Shown one piece after another: positions 24,113 to 32,500 of a stretch of 64,000 nt of DNA (positions are counted from its first letter, which is position 1; every line of letters begins with the position of its first letter). The stretch covers positions 1-64,000 of the forward strand of contig CAMYYB010000003.1 of NCBI GenBank assembly GCA_947303335.1, given 5' to 3'. Below the pieces are notes generated by a model. It did no database searches. It was not told where the DNA came from and saw only the letters and a program-made list of their open reading frames with translations. The position numbers and the translations under genes were made by a program. This stretch comes from an uncultured Bacteroidales bacterium. Its GTDB lineage: Bacteria > Bacteroidota > Bacteroidia > Bacteroidales > F082.

Positions 24113-25162
24113 TTACTGGTTGAGGATTTCGATTTCAACATTCAGCTTGCCCTGGGTGTCCGACTGCTGGGGAACGTTGAGGGTTCTCAGCATTTGGTAG
24201 GAAGGACGGGCCGTGTAAGGCATCTGGCCGCCGTGAATGCCCACTTCAGTGCCGTCGGAGGTCGGGAAGCCGCCGGCAATTTCGGGAAGTAGATCGTAGG
24301 TTTCCTCAAAGTCGAAGGGAGTGTCGAAGCGATAGGTGGTGTAAACGCTTGCGTAGGGATCGACGCCACCTTCAGTGTTATAATAGACACAGTCTTCAGT
24401 GTAAGCTGTGCCAAACGGGTTGCCTGTCTCGTTGGCCATGATGCCTATACAGTTGTAAAACTGGCAAGTGTTGTTAGGAAGAGCTTGCCCTGACACTTTA
24501 TATATGATAGAGTTATACGCAGTAACATTAATATAACCATTCGATATGCCACCCCAATGGCAGTTGTAAACCGTGGTGTTGTTGCCGCAAATATTAGAGG
24601 CTGCCCAAACAACACAATTGACAAAAACGGGGCAGTTCAAAGGAGCCCGACTATCAAGATTCTTGATAACACAGTTGACAAATTCAGGGTTGAGGATTTG
24701 CCTTCCATACTCATTGACAAAGATTCTCATGAAATTGCATCTTGTAAAAGTCGGGTCTGCCATCTGCCAAAACACCACAGTTCCATTGAAATAGATGCCT
24801 TCCAGATGAAGGGTATGGTCAATATAGTCAGTATTACCAATATTAAAATTTCCGCTAAGAATTGTGCAGGCCGTACCAGCCAGTGTGTCGGGCACAGCGC
24901 CTGCTCCGCGCACAGTGATACTCTTATCAATGGTGCAGCCCGTGAAGGTGCCGCTCGAAAGGGTGATGATGTCGCCCTCTTCAGCGGCAGTATAGGCGGA
25001 CACGAAGGCGTTACCGCCGTAGTATGCGGTGAGGGTATCGCCGTGTTGCAGGGTAGCTAATTGGGTTTGGGCAAGTGCGTTCTTCGTTCCCGCCACGCTC
25101 AGCAGCAGGACGAACAAGGCGGCACTCATCGCCTTTCCGAATTGTAAAGCTTTTGCTTTCAT
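24113..25162 (-). CDS. exported right-handed beta-helix protein
   Basis: 349 residues with a signal peptide (cleavage after NALAQ, near 32). The body has short repeated beta-strand/turn units (SGTFTGCTIDKSITVRGAG, TLHLEGIYFNGTVV, NCVIKNLD, FVNCVVWA, VYNCHWG) typical of parallel beta-helix surface proteins. It lacks a type A T9SS sorting domain, unlike its two downstream neighbours, and ends KLNVEIEILNQ. It is 12 nt upstream of the 1229-residue protein and is the first gene of the three-gene unit, behind a good promoter. Confidence 0.85.
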   Translation of the reverse strand: MKAKALQFGKAMSAALFVLLLSVAGTKNALAQTQLATLQHGDTLTAYYGGNAFVSAYTAAEEGDIITLSSGTFTGCTIDKSITVRGAGAVPDTLAGTACTILSGNFNIGNTDYIDHTLHLEGIYFNGTVVFWQMADPTFTRCNFMRIFVNEYGRQILNPEFVNCVIKNLDSRAPLNCPVFVNCVVWAASNICGNNTTVYNCHWGGISNGYINVTAYNSIIYKVSGQALPNNTCQFYNCIGIMANETGNPFGTAYTEDCVYYNTEGGVDPYASVYTTYRFDTPFDFEETYDLLPEIAGGFPTSDGTEVGIHGGQMPYTARPSYQMLRTLNVPQQSDTQGKLNVEIEILNQ

Positions 25163-25268
25163 AGGTTGAGAATTTTAATTAGAAATTGATTATTAATTGA
25201 GTTGCTAACCTTTTTATTAATTTCGTTGCCTACCTTTTTATTAGTTTCGTTCAAAGAACACTACCCCG

Positions 25269-25299
25269 CAAAAATACTCAACCGTCCTCACATAATAAA
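25269..25299 (-). promoter_or_regulatory. promoter of the surface-protein operon
   Basis: On the minus strand TATTTTTG (plus 25269-25276) is preceded at 19-nt spacing by TTTA (plus 25296-25299), one mismatch from TTTG. It would start transcription about 100 nt upstream of the beta-helix gene. Confidence 0.55.
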
Positions 25300-25311
25300 G
25301 GTGTAAAACCC

Positions 25312-25402
25312 AAAATCGACTGACATCGTGTAAAATGTCAGTCGATTTTACGAATTGTCAGTTTTTTCGGTGCAAATTGTCAGTCTTGGGTGTGGGAATT
25401 GT
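25312..25402. repeat. 14-bp inverted repeat and TGTCAGT array
   Basis: Perfect inverted repeat AAAATCGACTGACA/TGTCAGTCGATTTT (25312-25325 and 25336-25349) with a 10-nt loop, followed by three further direct (T)TGTCAGT copies up to about 25405. It lies just upstream of the promoter of the surface-protein operon. Nothing coding was seen between 25163 and 25539. Confidence 0.75.
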
Positions 25403-25539
25403 CAGTTGGGGGAGGCGTCACGTGTCACCTGCGGAGGCTGCACGTGTTACCCGGGGAGTCGGAAATTTTTTTGAGATTCCGCTAATTTACGGTAATAATT
25501 CGAAGAAACTTTCTAGTTAACAGGGGGCTGTTATTATTG

Positions 25540-25941
25540 TTAACGAGCCACCCAATTCTCAATTTTCACACCAGGCATCGGTTCAAAGTCTTTCAAATTA
25601 TCAGTCACAACTGTGAGGCCATAGTGACGAGCTGTAGCACCAATAAGCAAGTCAAATTGCCCAATAGGATTCCCTTTGTGCTTAGTGGCAAATCGAATCT
25701 CACCATAGTCGTCAAAGACCTCAGAAATAGGGATTATTTGAATATTACGTCAAAGCCATTCAGCTTCGCGATAGTGCTTTTCGAAATTCTTGCTATTGTA
25801 AGCGCCATAAACCAATTCGGCTACAGTAACCTCTGAAGCACATAGTTGTTGACGAGGGAGGGCATCAACTCGGTCGGCTACGCCATTGCGGTTCTTGAAA
25901 TACTCAATCCATGAGACTGTGTCAAGCAGATACTTTTCCAT
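25540..25941 (-). pseudogene. VapC-like PIN-domain toxin with in-frame TGA
   Basis: Reading from ATG at 25939-25941 gives a typical 133-residue PIN protein (MEKYLLDTVSWIEYF with the first Asp, AELVYGA, then FDLLIGATA and VVTDNLKDFEPMPG), but codon 64, after AEWL, is TGA. The frame resumes immediately (RNIQIIPISEVFDD) and continues to TAA at 25540-25542. No frameshift is needed, so a single nonsense change split the gene. The truncated 63-residue product lacks half of the acidic active site. PIN toxins of this class are RNases. Confidence 0.85.
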
Positions 25942-25946
25942 AGTTT

Positions 25947-26255
25947 TCAGTCATCAAGGTTAATTTCCCGTGGAATATCTGCTGCTCTTGCCTCTAAGAT
26001 TGCAGTTTCCATCAAAGCTGCGTCTTCGGGGTCATCATTCCAACAGCCGCGCAAACTACGAAATTGACGCTCGGCTTCAGCTTCAGCTTCACGTTCCTGC
26101 TGGGCTTCAAAGTCGGCTAATGCCATCGGATTCATATACATCAAACGAATGAGCCTCGCGGCTTCAAGCATTCTTCTCATGGCCTCTGCGTTGCCACGTA
26201 TTTTCCCGATTTCACGATCAAGTTCCAAATCCATTTGTACTGCTGTCATAATCAA
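25947..26255 (-). CDS. VapB-like antitoxin
   Basis: 102-residue, strongly acidic, mostly helical protein encoded 5 nt upstream of the PIN-domain gene, in the usual antitoxin-toxin order. It has no ribbon-helix-helix or AbrB motif I can point to; the call depends on context. A -7 box (TATTTTTG, plus 26275-26282) lies just upstream. If the toxin is dead this antitoxin is an orphan. Start could also be the second Met (position 3). Confidence 0.65.
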   Translation of the reverse strand: MIMTAVQMDLELDREIGKIRGNAEAMRRMLEAARLIRLMYMNPMALADFEAQQEREAEAEAERQFRSLRGCWNDDPEDAALMETAILEARAADIPREINLDD

Positions 26256-26324
26256 CTTCTTTTTAAACTAGCCGCAAAAATAAACATTTTTCCAAAATGA
26301 CAGGGCGTTTTCGAAAAAATCAGA

Positions 26325-28289
26325 TTATCGCTCTGCGGCCCACTCTTTGGGAGTTTGGCCGGTGGCGTCTTTGAAGACGCGGAAGAAAGTGCGCTCGTTG
26401 GCGAAGCCGGATTCCAAGCCTATGGCGGACATCTTCTTGTCGGAGGACTGGCTCAGCAACGTCTTGGCGTACTGCACGCGGTAGTCGTTCACCAGCTGGC
26501 TGAAGGTACTGCCCTGCGCATTGATGCAGGCCGACACCATATTACGATGAACACCAAGAGCATGGGCCACATCGGCGAGCTTCAACTCTGGATTCAGATA
26601 GAGACGCTCCGTCTCCATCATCTGGGTGATGCGGGCCAACAGACCTTCTAAAGTTGGATTGGGGCGGGAATCTGAGGCGGATGGCTCGGGCTGGTCAGTC
26701 TGTTCTGGTTGTTCTTGTTTTTCAGGTTGTTCCTCTTGTTCAGGCTGTTCCTGTTGCTCAGGTTGGTCTTGTTGTTCGAACTGTTCTGGTTGTTCCTGCT
26801 GTTCAGGCTGGTCTTGTTGTTCAACTTGTTCGGGCTGTTCAGGCTGTTCAATTTGTTCAGGTTGTACAATCTGTTCTGTTGAAACCGACTCTTGGTCAGG
26901 TTCGTCATTGCGAGCGAAGCGCGGCAAACTAGACGCATTTTCCCTAGATTGCTTCGTCGTTCCTCCTCGCAAATCGTCAGATTCGAAGTTAGTCAATGAC
27001 GCAAAGCGGCGTACAGCTATCACAATCACGGCAAGCAGCAACAGGATACCGAGAATCCACCAAATAGTGGGGTTGGAATGAGAGTCCTCTACTGGCGCAG
27101 CCATCGCCGCATACACTTCAGAGGCATCCCGTCCGCTGACGGGCAGAAGCCACACAGCGGAAAAAGGAGTGAAATTGTCGTTGGTCAGGCCACCGGTGAC
27201 GATAAGGTCGCCGTCGGGTGTCAGCACAGGCGTGATGAAGCCGAAGTCCTCCAAAGGCTCGGTATAATAAAAGATGAGTGGCGCAGGGCGCTTGTCGTAA
27301 TCCACCGCCACCACGTAGGCACGCCCTGTGGTGTCCTGTCCAACCAAATAGGCGCGACGGGCAGCACGGTCCACAATGGCAGGACGTTCGTACTGAATAG
27401 GTCCCCACTCCGGCGTCCCCGACGGCACGGGACATACGGTAGGCAGTATGGAAAAGACCGTATCCTGAACGAGGAGGAAGGTCACTTCCCCATCGGGAGT
27501 ACGCGCCGATACGATATAGGAATAGTCGCCAGCGGCTTTGTCGCCGATGAAAGCCTCTTCAGAATGGCTGTTCCCTTCATAGTACATCGGCATCCACTTG
27601 CCCAGCATGGGTTCACGGAAAGGCTCACCCTTCAGCCGGTCCACCGTGTCACAAGGCTGAAACCCGTCGCCCCTCCATATCGATCCGAACACGATGGCGT
27701 CATCAGGAGCCACCGGCAGCACATAGGGTGAGGCATGCCAACGGACGACATCCTTCACGTGGTAAAAGAATTTCTCCCCGTCAAACTTCTCGAAGGAATC
27801 GTTGCCCTGGTGGTTGCCTGCAATCAGCACCTCCCCGTTCCCCATCACCACGCCTTGCGCCAAGGCCCGTTTATGGTCGAGGCAGCCGAAGCCCTCGAAG
27901 GTATGCGTCTCGGGATAGTACATCTCCGCCTCGTAGCTCTGTCCGATGCCGAGGTTCTTCTCGTGTCCACCGGCGAGGAGCACCCTACTGCCCCCGTCAA
28001 GCACAACAGCCATACCGTCGTCGTGGGCATAGACCGTATGCATCAGGTGCCAGGCGCCGTCTTTGAAATACTCGGCGGTAGGGGTCAAGACAAAACCGGA
28101 GGTATGCCCGCCCACCACCGTCAGCTCGCCGTTGACGTAGAACACGTTATGCGAAGCACGCGGAAGGTTCATGTCGGGCAGTCGCACAGCTTCCATCTTC
28201 TTCTGCACCAAAGCACTATCCGCCACCGGCTGTCCCAACAGCAGGGAGGCCGACACCAGCAGGAATACTATGACGAGGTATCTTTTCAT
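26325..28289 (-). CDS. membrane-spanning AraC-family regulator with Kelch-like sensor
   Basis: 654 residues from ATG 28287-28289 (MKRYLVIVFLLVSASLLLGQ); the open frame extends 15 codons further but the signal peptide supports this start. After the signal is a Kelch-type beta-propeller (about 30-400: ELTVVGGH, RVLLAGGH, EVLIAGNH, DLIVTGG blades), a transmembrane helix (NPTIWWILGILLLLAVIVIA, about 408-428), a linker with roughly 20 Glu-Gln-Pro pentads (about 473-533), and a C-terminal AraC DNA-binding domain (LADVAHALGVHRNMVSACIN, then FFRVFKDATGQTPKEW). It should sense something in the periplasm and act on DNA directly. Hybrid regulators with this topology usually also carry kinase domains, absent here. 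Confidence 0.85.
   Translation of the reverse strand: MKRYLVIVFLLVSASLLLGQPVADSALVQKKMEAVRLPDMNLPRASHNVFYVNGELTVVGGHTSGFVLTPTAEYFKDGAWHLMHTVYAHDDGMAVVLDGGSRVLLAGGHEKNLGIGQSYEAEMYYPETHTFEGFGCLDHKRALAQGVVMGNGEVLIAGNHQGNDSFEKFDGEKFFYHVKDVVRWHASPYVLPVAPDDAIVFGSIWRGDGFQPCDTVDRLKGEPFREPMLGKWMPMYYEGNSHSEEAFIGDKAAGDYSYIVSARTPDGEVTFLLVQDTVFSILPTVCPVPSGTPEWGPIQYERPAIVDRAARRAYLVGQDTTGRAYVVAVDYDKRPAPLIFYYTEPLEDFGFITPVLTPDGDLIVTGGLTNDNFTPFSAVWLLPVSGRDASEVYAAMAAPVEDSHSNPTIWWILGILLLLAVIVIAVRRFASLTNFESDDLRGGTTKQSRENASSLPRFARNDEPDQESVSTEQIVQPEQIEQPEQPEQVEQQDQPEQQEQPEQFEQQDQPEQQEQPEQEEQPEKQEQPEQTDQPEPSASDSRPNPTLEGLLARITQMMETERLYLNPELKLADVAHALGVHRNMVSACINAQGSTFSQLVNDYRVQYAKTLLSQSSDKKMSAIGLESGFANERTFFRVFKDATGQTPKEWAAER
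26690..26978. repeat. Glu-Gln-Pro coding repeat and dispersed repeat in the AraC linker
   Basis: From about 26690 to 26870 the coding strand is a run of 15-nt units encoding EQPEQ-like pentads. From about 26901 to 26978 it carries an imperfect inverted repeat whose in-frame reading includes LRGGTTKQSR and LPRFARNDE, hallmarks of a dispersed intergenic repeat that has been captured into the gene. Confidence 0.7.
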
Positions 28290-28327
28290 TAAGGGTTGCA
28301 AAAGTAGGGAAAAAAACGACACGAAAT

Positions 28328-29542
28328 TTAACAAATCGTTTTTATATCCCTCAGGTCACGGACCTCGTAGGTGCGTTCCCCCTCCACAGGTTCGCCCTTG
28401 GGGTTGAACAGCAGGGTGTCCATGCCTACGGCACGGGCACCGTCGATGTCGACAGCCATCTCGTCGCCTATCATCAGGCTCTCCTCGGCTTGGGCTCCGG
28501 CTTTCTGCAAGGCATACAGGAAGATGTCGGGGTTGGGCTTCTTCACCCCAACCTCCTCTGAGACCGTCAGGGTCTCAAAATAAGGTGCCATCCCTGAGCC
28601 ATTCAACTTGGTGTGCTGCACCTCCTGAAAACCGTTGGTGATGAGGTGGAGATGGTATTTCGGCTTCAGATAGTCGAGCAGTTCCATCGTACCCGGAACA
28701 AGACGGACAATGCGCGGCGACCAGTACACATAATCTTCGCTCAGATGGTCGGCTAAGTCAACATCGTGGATGCCGTAATGCTCCAAAGGTTTTAAAAATC
28801 GGGTGCGGTTCAACTCGTCCTTGGTGATGGCATTGGCGCGGTATTGCACCCATAGTTGCTCGTTCAAGGGATGATATACCTCGTGAAACTCATGCGCCGA
28901 AGGGACGCCGAGGGCTTTCAAATCATACTTCTCATAGATGCGTTCGAAAGCCACCTCAGCAGCGGCATCGAAGTCCCAAAGGGTTCGGTCAAGATCAAAG
29001 AAGAGGTGACGGTATTTTTTCTTTCCAATCCTCATCTGGCGTTGCCACTCAAACAAGGCCACAGCAGCGGCATGGCTCACATTGAGAGAGCGCGTAGGGC
29101 CAGGGACGGGGATGTAGACCACTTGGTCGCATTGGGCCAAAAGCGCGTCGCTCAGTCCATGACTCTCACTACCCACGATAAAGGCCACGTCTTCGGGCAG
29201 TTCGGTATCATAGATACAGGTGGCGTTGTCGGCAGTCTCGATGGCGACAATCTTTTTGTTGGCAGGGACAATCTTCCTCAAGTCGGTCTCCTCGCTGAAA
29301 TACCAGCGGATATTGTCGCGGCTCGAAGCGGCGGCGCGGCGCACCTTGCCGAGCTTATGTTCCTCTTCCCTACCCAGGAAACATATCTCGGTGGCTCCGA
29401 TATTGTCTGCCAGTCGAATCATCGCCCCGATATTGTCGGGTGTCAGCAGGTGGTCGGCCAATAGCACGGGACGGGGGATGTGCCGATACACATCCTCCGT
29501 CCTGATTTGCTCGAACAAGGTGTTTGACTTCAGATAGCTCAT
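28328..29542 (-). CDS. fused SpoU-type RNA methyltransferase and HAD nucleotidase
   Basis: 404 residues from ATG 29540-29542 (overlaps the upstream stop as ATGA). Residues 1-172 are a SpoU/TrmH SPOUT methyltransferase: NIGAMIRLADNIGA, FIVGSESHGLS, and the knot motif IPVPGPTRSLNVSHAAAVALFEW. Residues about 175-404 are a YjjG-like HAD hydrolase: FFDLDRTLWDFD (motif I), ITNGFQ (motif II), KKPNPDIF and IGDEMAVDIDGARAVG (motif IV). The first half would methylate tRNA or rRNA 2'-O-ribose; the second would dephosphorylate nucleotides. Both active sites look intact. These are normally separate proteins. Confidence 0.9.
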   Translation of the reverse strand: MSYLKSNTLFEQIRTEDVYRHIPRPVLLADHLLTPDNIGAMIRLADNIGATEICFLGREEEHKLGKVRRAAASSRDNIRWYFSEETDLRKIVPANKKIVAIETADNATCIYDTELPEDVAFIVGSESHGLSDALLAQCDQVVYIPVPGPTRSLNVSHAAAVALFEWQRQMRIGKKKYRHLFFDLDRTLWDFDAAAEVAFERIYEKYDLKALGVPSAHEFHEVYHPLNEQLWVQYRANAITKDELNRTRFLKPLEHYGIHDVDLADHLSEDYVYWSPRIVRLVPGTMELLDYLKPKYHLHLITNGFQEVQHTKLNGSGMAPYFETLTVSEEVGVKKPNPDIFLYALQKAGAQAEESLMIGDEMAVDIDGARAVGMDTLLFNPKGEPVEGERTYEVRDLRDIKTIC

Positions 29543-32500
29543 TTCACCATACACCCACGGGCGGGAATCTGATAGTAAATCTCGTTGTTATACATGTCCT
29601 CGCAGCGCACCGCAGGAATCATGTAGTTGCCCTCGTAGGTGGCGTTGGCCTTCAAGACGAAGGTCTTCTGGGTCTTGGGTGCCAGGTCGAAGTAGAAGTA
29701 AGCGCGATCATCGCGCAGGTCGATGTGCTTGGCGCCTTCATTCTGGGCTTCCTCGTCACCCATACGCTCGTTGACCAGTTCCCAGCCAGAAGGCAGGTAG
29801 TAAGACAAGGCCAGTTCGGTGACTTTCCATTCACTCGGGTTCTGCACGGTGACACGTACCACGACGTCGGTACCAACCTTCAGGTTGGCCGGATCCAGGG
29901 CGTTGCCGTTCTTGTCTGAATAACTCATGCTCATCTTGATGAAGTTGCCGCTTTCCGTCATATCGTATTCGGCTACGGAAGTCTTGGTGAAGAGGTTGGC
30001 CACCAGCTTCTGGTCGGTGTTGTTCTTGATTTCGAGCGTGTTGTTACCCACCTTCGGCGTGAACTTAATGCCTGCGGAGCTCATGTTGCTACTCAGGGTG
30101 TGTTCCTCACCGTTCACCTTGACGACAGCGGAGAGGTTGCCGTTGCTGACATTGTTCTTCTCGGCATACTTGCCTAAGACAAACAAGGAGAAGGCCGTCG
30201 TCTGGGTATCCATCCAGCGGTGGCTGTTCAGCATCTGGCAAATCTCATTGATGTTGTTTTGCACTGTCTGTGCGTCTAAGTCACAAAGCATCTGTGTGTA
30301 GGTCAGGAAGGCAAGGTCGCGAGTGGTGGAGCCGAAGGAGGTGTAGTAGTCCGACATGTGGCCGCTGGTCTCCGTCGGCAGCAGGCTCTGGGCAATAGTG
30401 GTCTTACCCGTCAAGGCGAATGCAGCGGCGGCAAGGGCTTTGCTCAGCGAATAATTCATCTCCATCTCCTTGAAACGGTTCATGGCACCCATCTCAGGCT
30501 GACCCGCCAAGGCCAGCACGAAGAGGCGGTAGGCTTGGATGGTCTCACCCTGCTTGAAGTCGGGGTTGTGCCTCCATTGCTTGGCGCGGCTGGCTTGGTA
30601 GCTCTTCAGGCCATCGATGAAGTACTGCGGCACGTTGAAGCCTTGCTTCTTGGCCTCGACGAGGAAATGCAGCGCATAAATCTCCGTCCATGGGTCGGTA
30701 TAGCTGCCACCAATCCAGTTGGTCATGCTGTTGTCTGACTTCTGGTAGGCTTTCAGGTTGTTGATGGCCGCTTCGATGTGGTTACGCATCTGTGCCGTCG
30801 CCTCCTCGTCCTGTTGGACGAAGTAGTTGAGATACAACTGCGGGAAAGCCTTCGAGGTCAGCTGTTCAAGGCAACCGTGAGGATAGGTGGTCAAGTAATC
30901 GAGACGACTGTAGAGGTCAACGGGCAGCAGCGACGACAGCATCAAGCTGCCTTCCTGCGTGCCATTCATACCTGCCAGTTCGAAGGGGATGTTGATGGAT
31001 TGTCCGCCTTCAATCTCCTCGGTGATGAGATTCCGGCGTTCGGCGTAAGGCATCCGGATGGGCATGGCCGTCGACGACTCGGCGCTATAGTCCGAACCCG
31101 ACACTGTCACCTTCAGCAGGGCGTTGCCTGTGGTTTCAGGCACACGGGTATTCAAGGCAATCATGCCTTCTCCGTTCTGGTCGATGTTAACCGTAGTGGG
31201 CAATGTTCCGACGGCATCAAGGTTCTGGTTTTCGAAATGCACATTGAGGCTCTTTCCTTTCATCGTAGGCGACAGAACCTGCACCTTCATCGTCAGCTCG
31301 TCACCGGGAGCCACCACACGCGGAGCGGAGGCATAGAGGGTAATCGGGTCGATGACCTTCATCTGCTTTTCGGCAGCGCCGTAGGCCTTGCCGTTGCCTT
31401 TGGCCACCACCATGAAGCGCAAGGCACCTGAGCATTGAGGCACCTCAAAGCTGTGGCTGTTGGTTTCGCCTGCTTTCAGCTCGAAGGGGCCTAAAGTCAC
31501 CGCGTAGGCTTTGAAACGGTTGTCCAAGGTGATTTCCTGGTTAAGGATGCCGTCGCCTCCGATGGCATACACTGAGCCCAGTTCGCCACTGAAGGCATCA
31601 ACTATCGCGGCGTAGTTATCCCAAGTACGCACTTTCAGGGCTTGCTTGCTGTTGAAATAGGCGTAGGGGTTGGCCGTCTTGAAATTGGTCAGTCCAAGAA
31701 TGCCTTCATCGACGACAGCCAAGGTATAGGTCATGCCTTGCTTGTTGGACTCACTGACTTTCACCTCGATGTTTTTCTTGGTGTTCGCTGTCTCAGGAAC
31801 AACCAGGTTAGGTTGCAGCTGCAATTGCTTGTTCTCGACCTTGACGGAAGCCACGCCATAGAGACGGACGGGCAGACCGTTGGCGGCATCATGCGGCTGA
31901 ATCAAGGCCACATAGACGTAGACATTCGGAATCATCTCCTCGGTAGTGGGAATTTCCACCCTGCCTTCTTCACCCAGATTCTCCAAGACTTGGGTCTGCA
32001 GCACTTTGTCGTTGGCCTCCACGGTGACAAGGGCTTTGGCCTTGTCGTTGGCGGGGAAGGTCACCACAATCTTCTCGCCTATCTGGTAGCTGTCGGCAGT
32101 GGCACGCAGCGAGAGCTGTGCCGGAGCACCCGATGCACCGTTGGCGTGTCCGTAGGATTCGCCCCAGTCGAAACTGATAATCTTGGCAAAGCGGTTCCCG
32201 CCTTCCTCATCGCTGACCACAAGGAGGTAACTGCCCCATTCCTTATCAGGGATATTGAGTGTGAAGGCAGCGTTGCCGTTGCAAGTCAGCGTACCGTCTT
32301 TCGCAGGACGCTTGTAAGTACCCGAGGCATACTGCTGCAGGCTGTATTCGTCCTCGCTGGACCACCACCAATAAGAATCGAGCTTGTAGAGTGCATAGTC
32401 GAGCGCAACGGCTGAGCGGTTGGGCTGGCCATCCTCGTTGACCACAGCAACATTGAACACCCAATCCCTACCGGTATCATAATAGCTGCCGTATTTGGAC

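Noticed and set aside
25750-25752. TGA read as selenocysteine or as a reassigned codon in the PIN gene
   Set aside because: No SECIS-like context was seen, PIN proteins have no selenocysteine at this place, and other genes in the window end at TGA.
26626-27081. Plus-strand Cys/Ser-repeat reading
   Set aside because: It is the antisense of the Glu-Gln-Pro linker in the AraC regulator, so the periodic Cys residues are an artefact.
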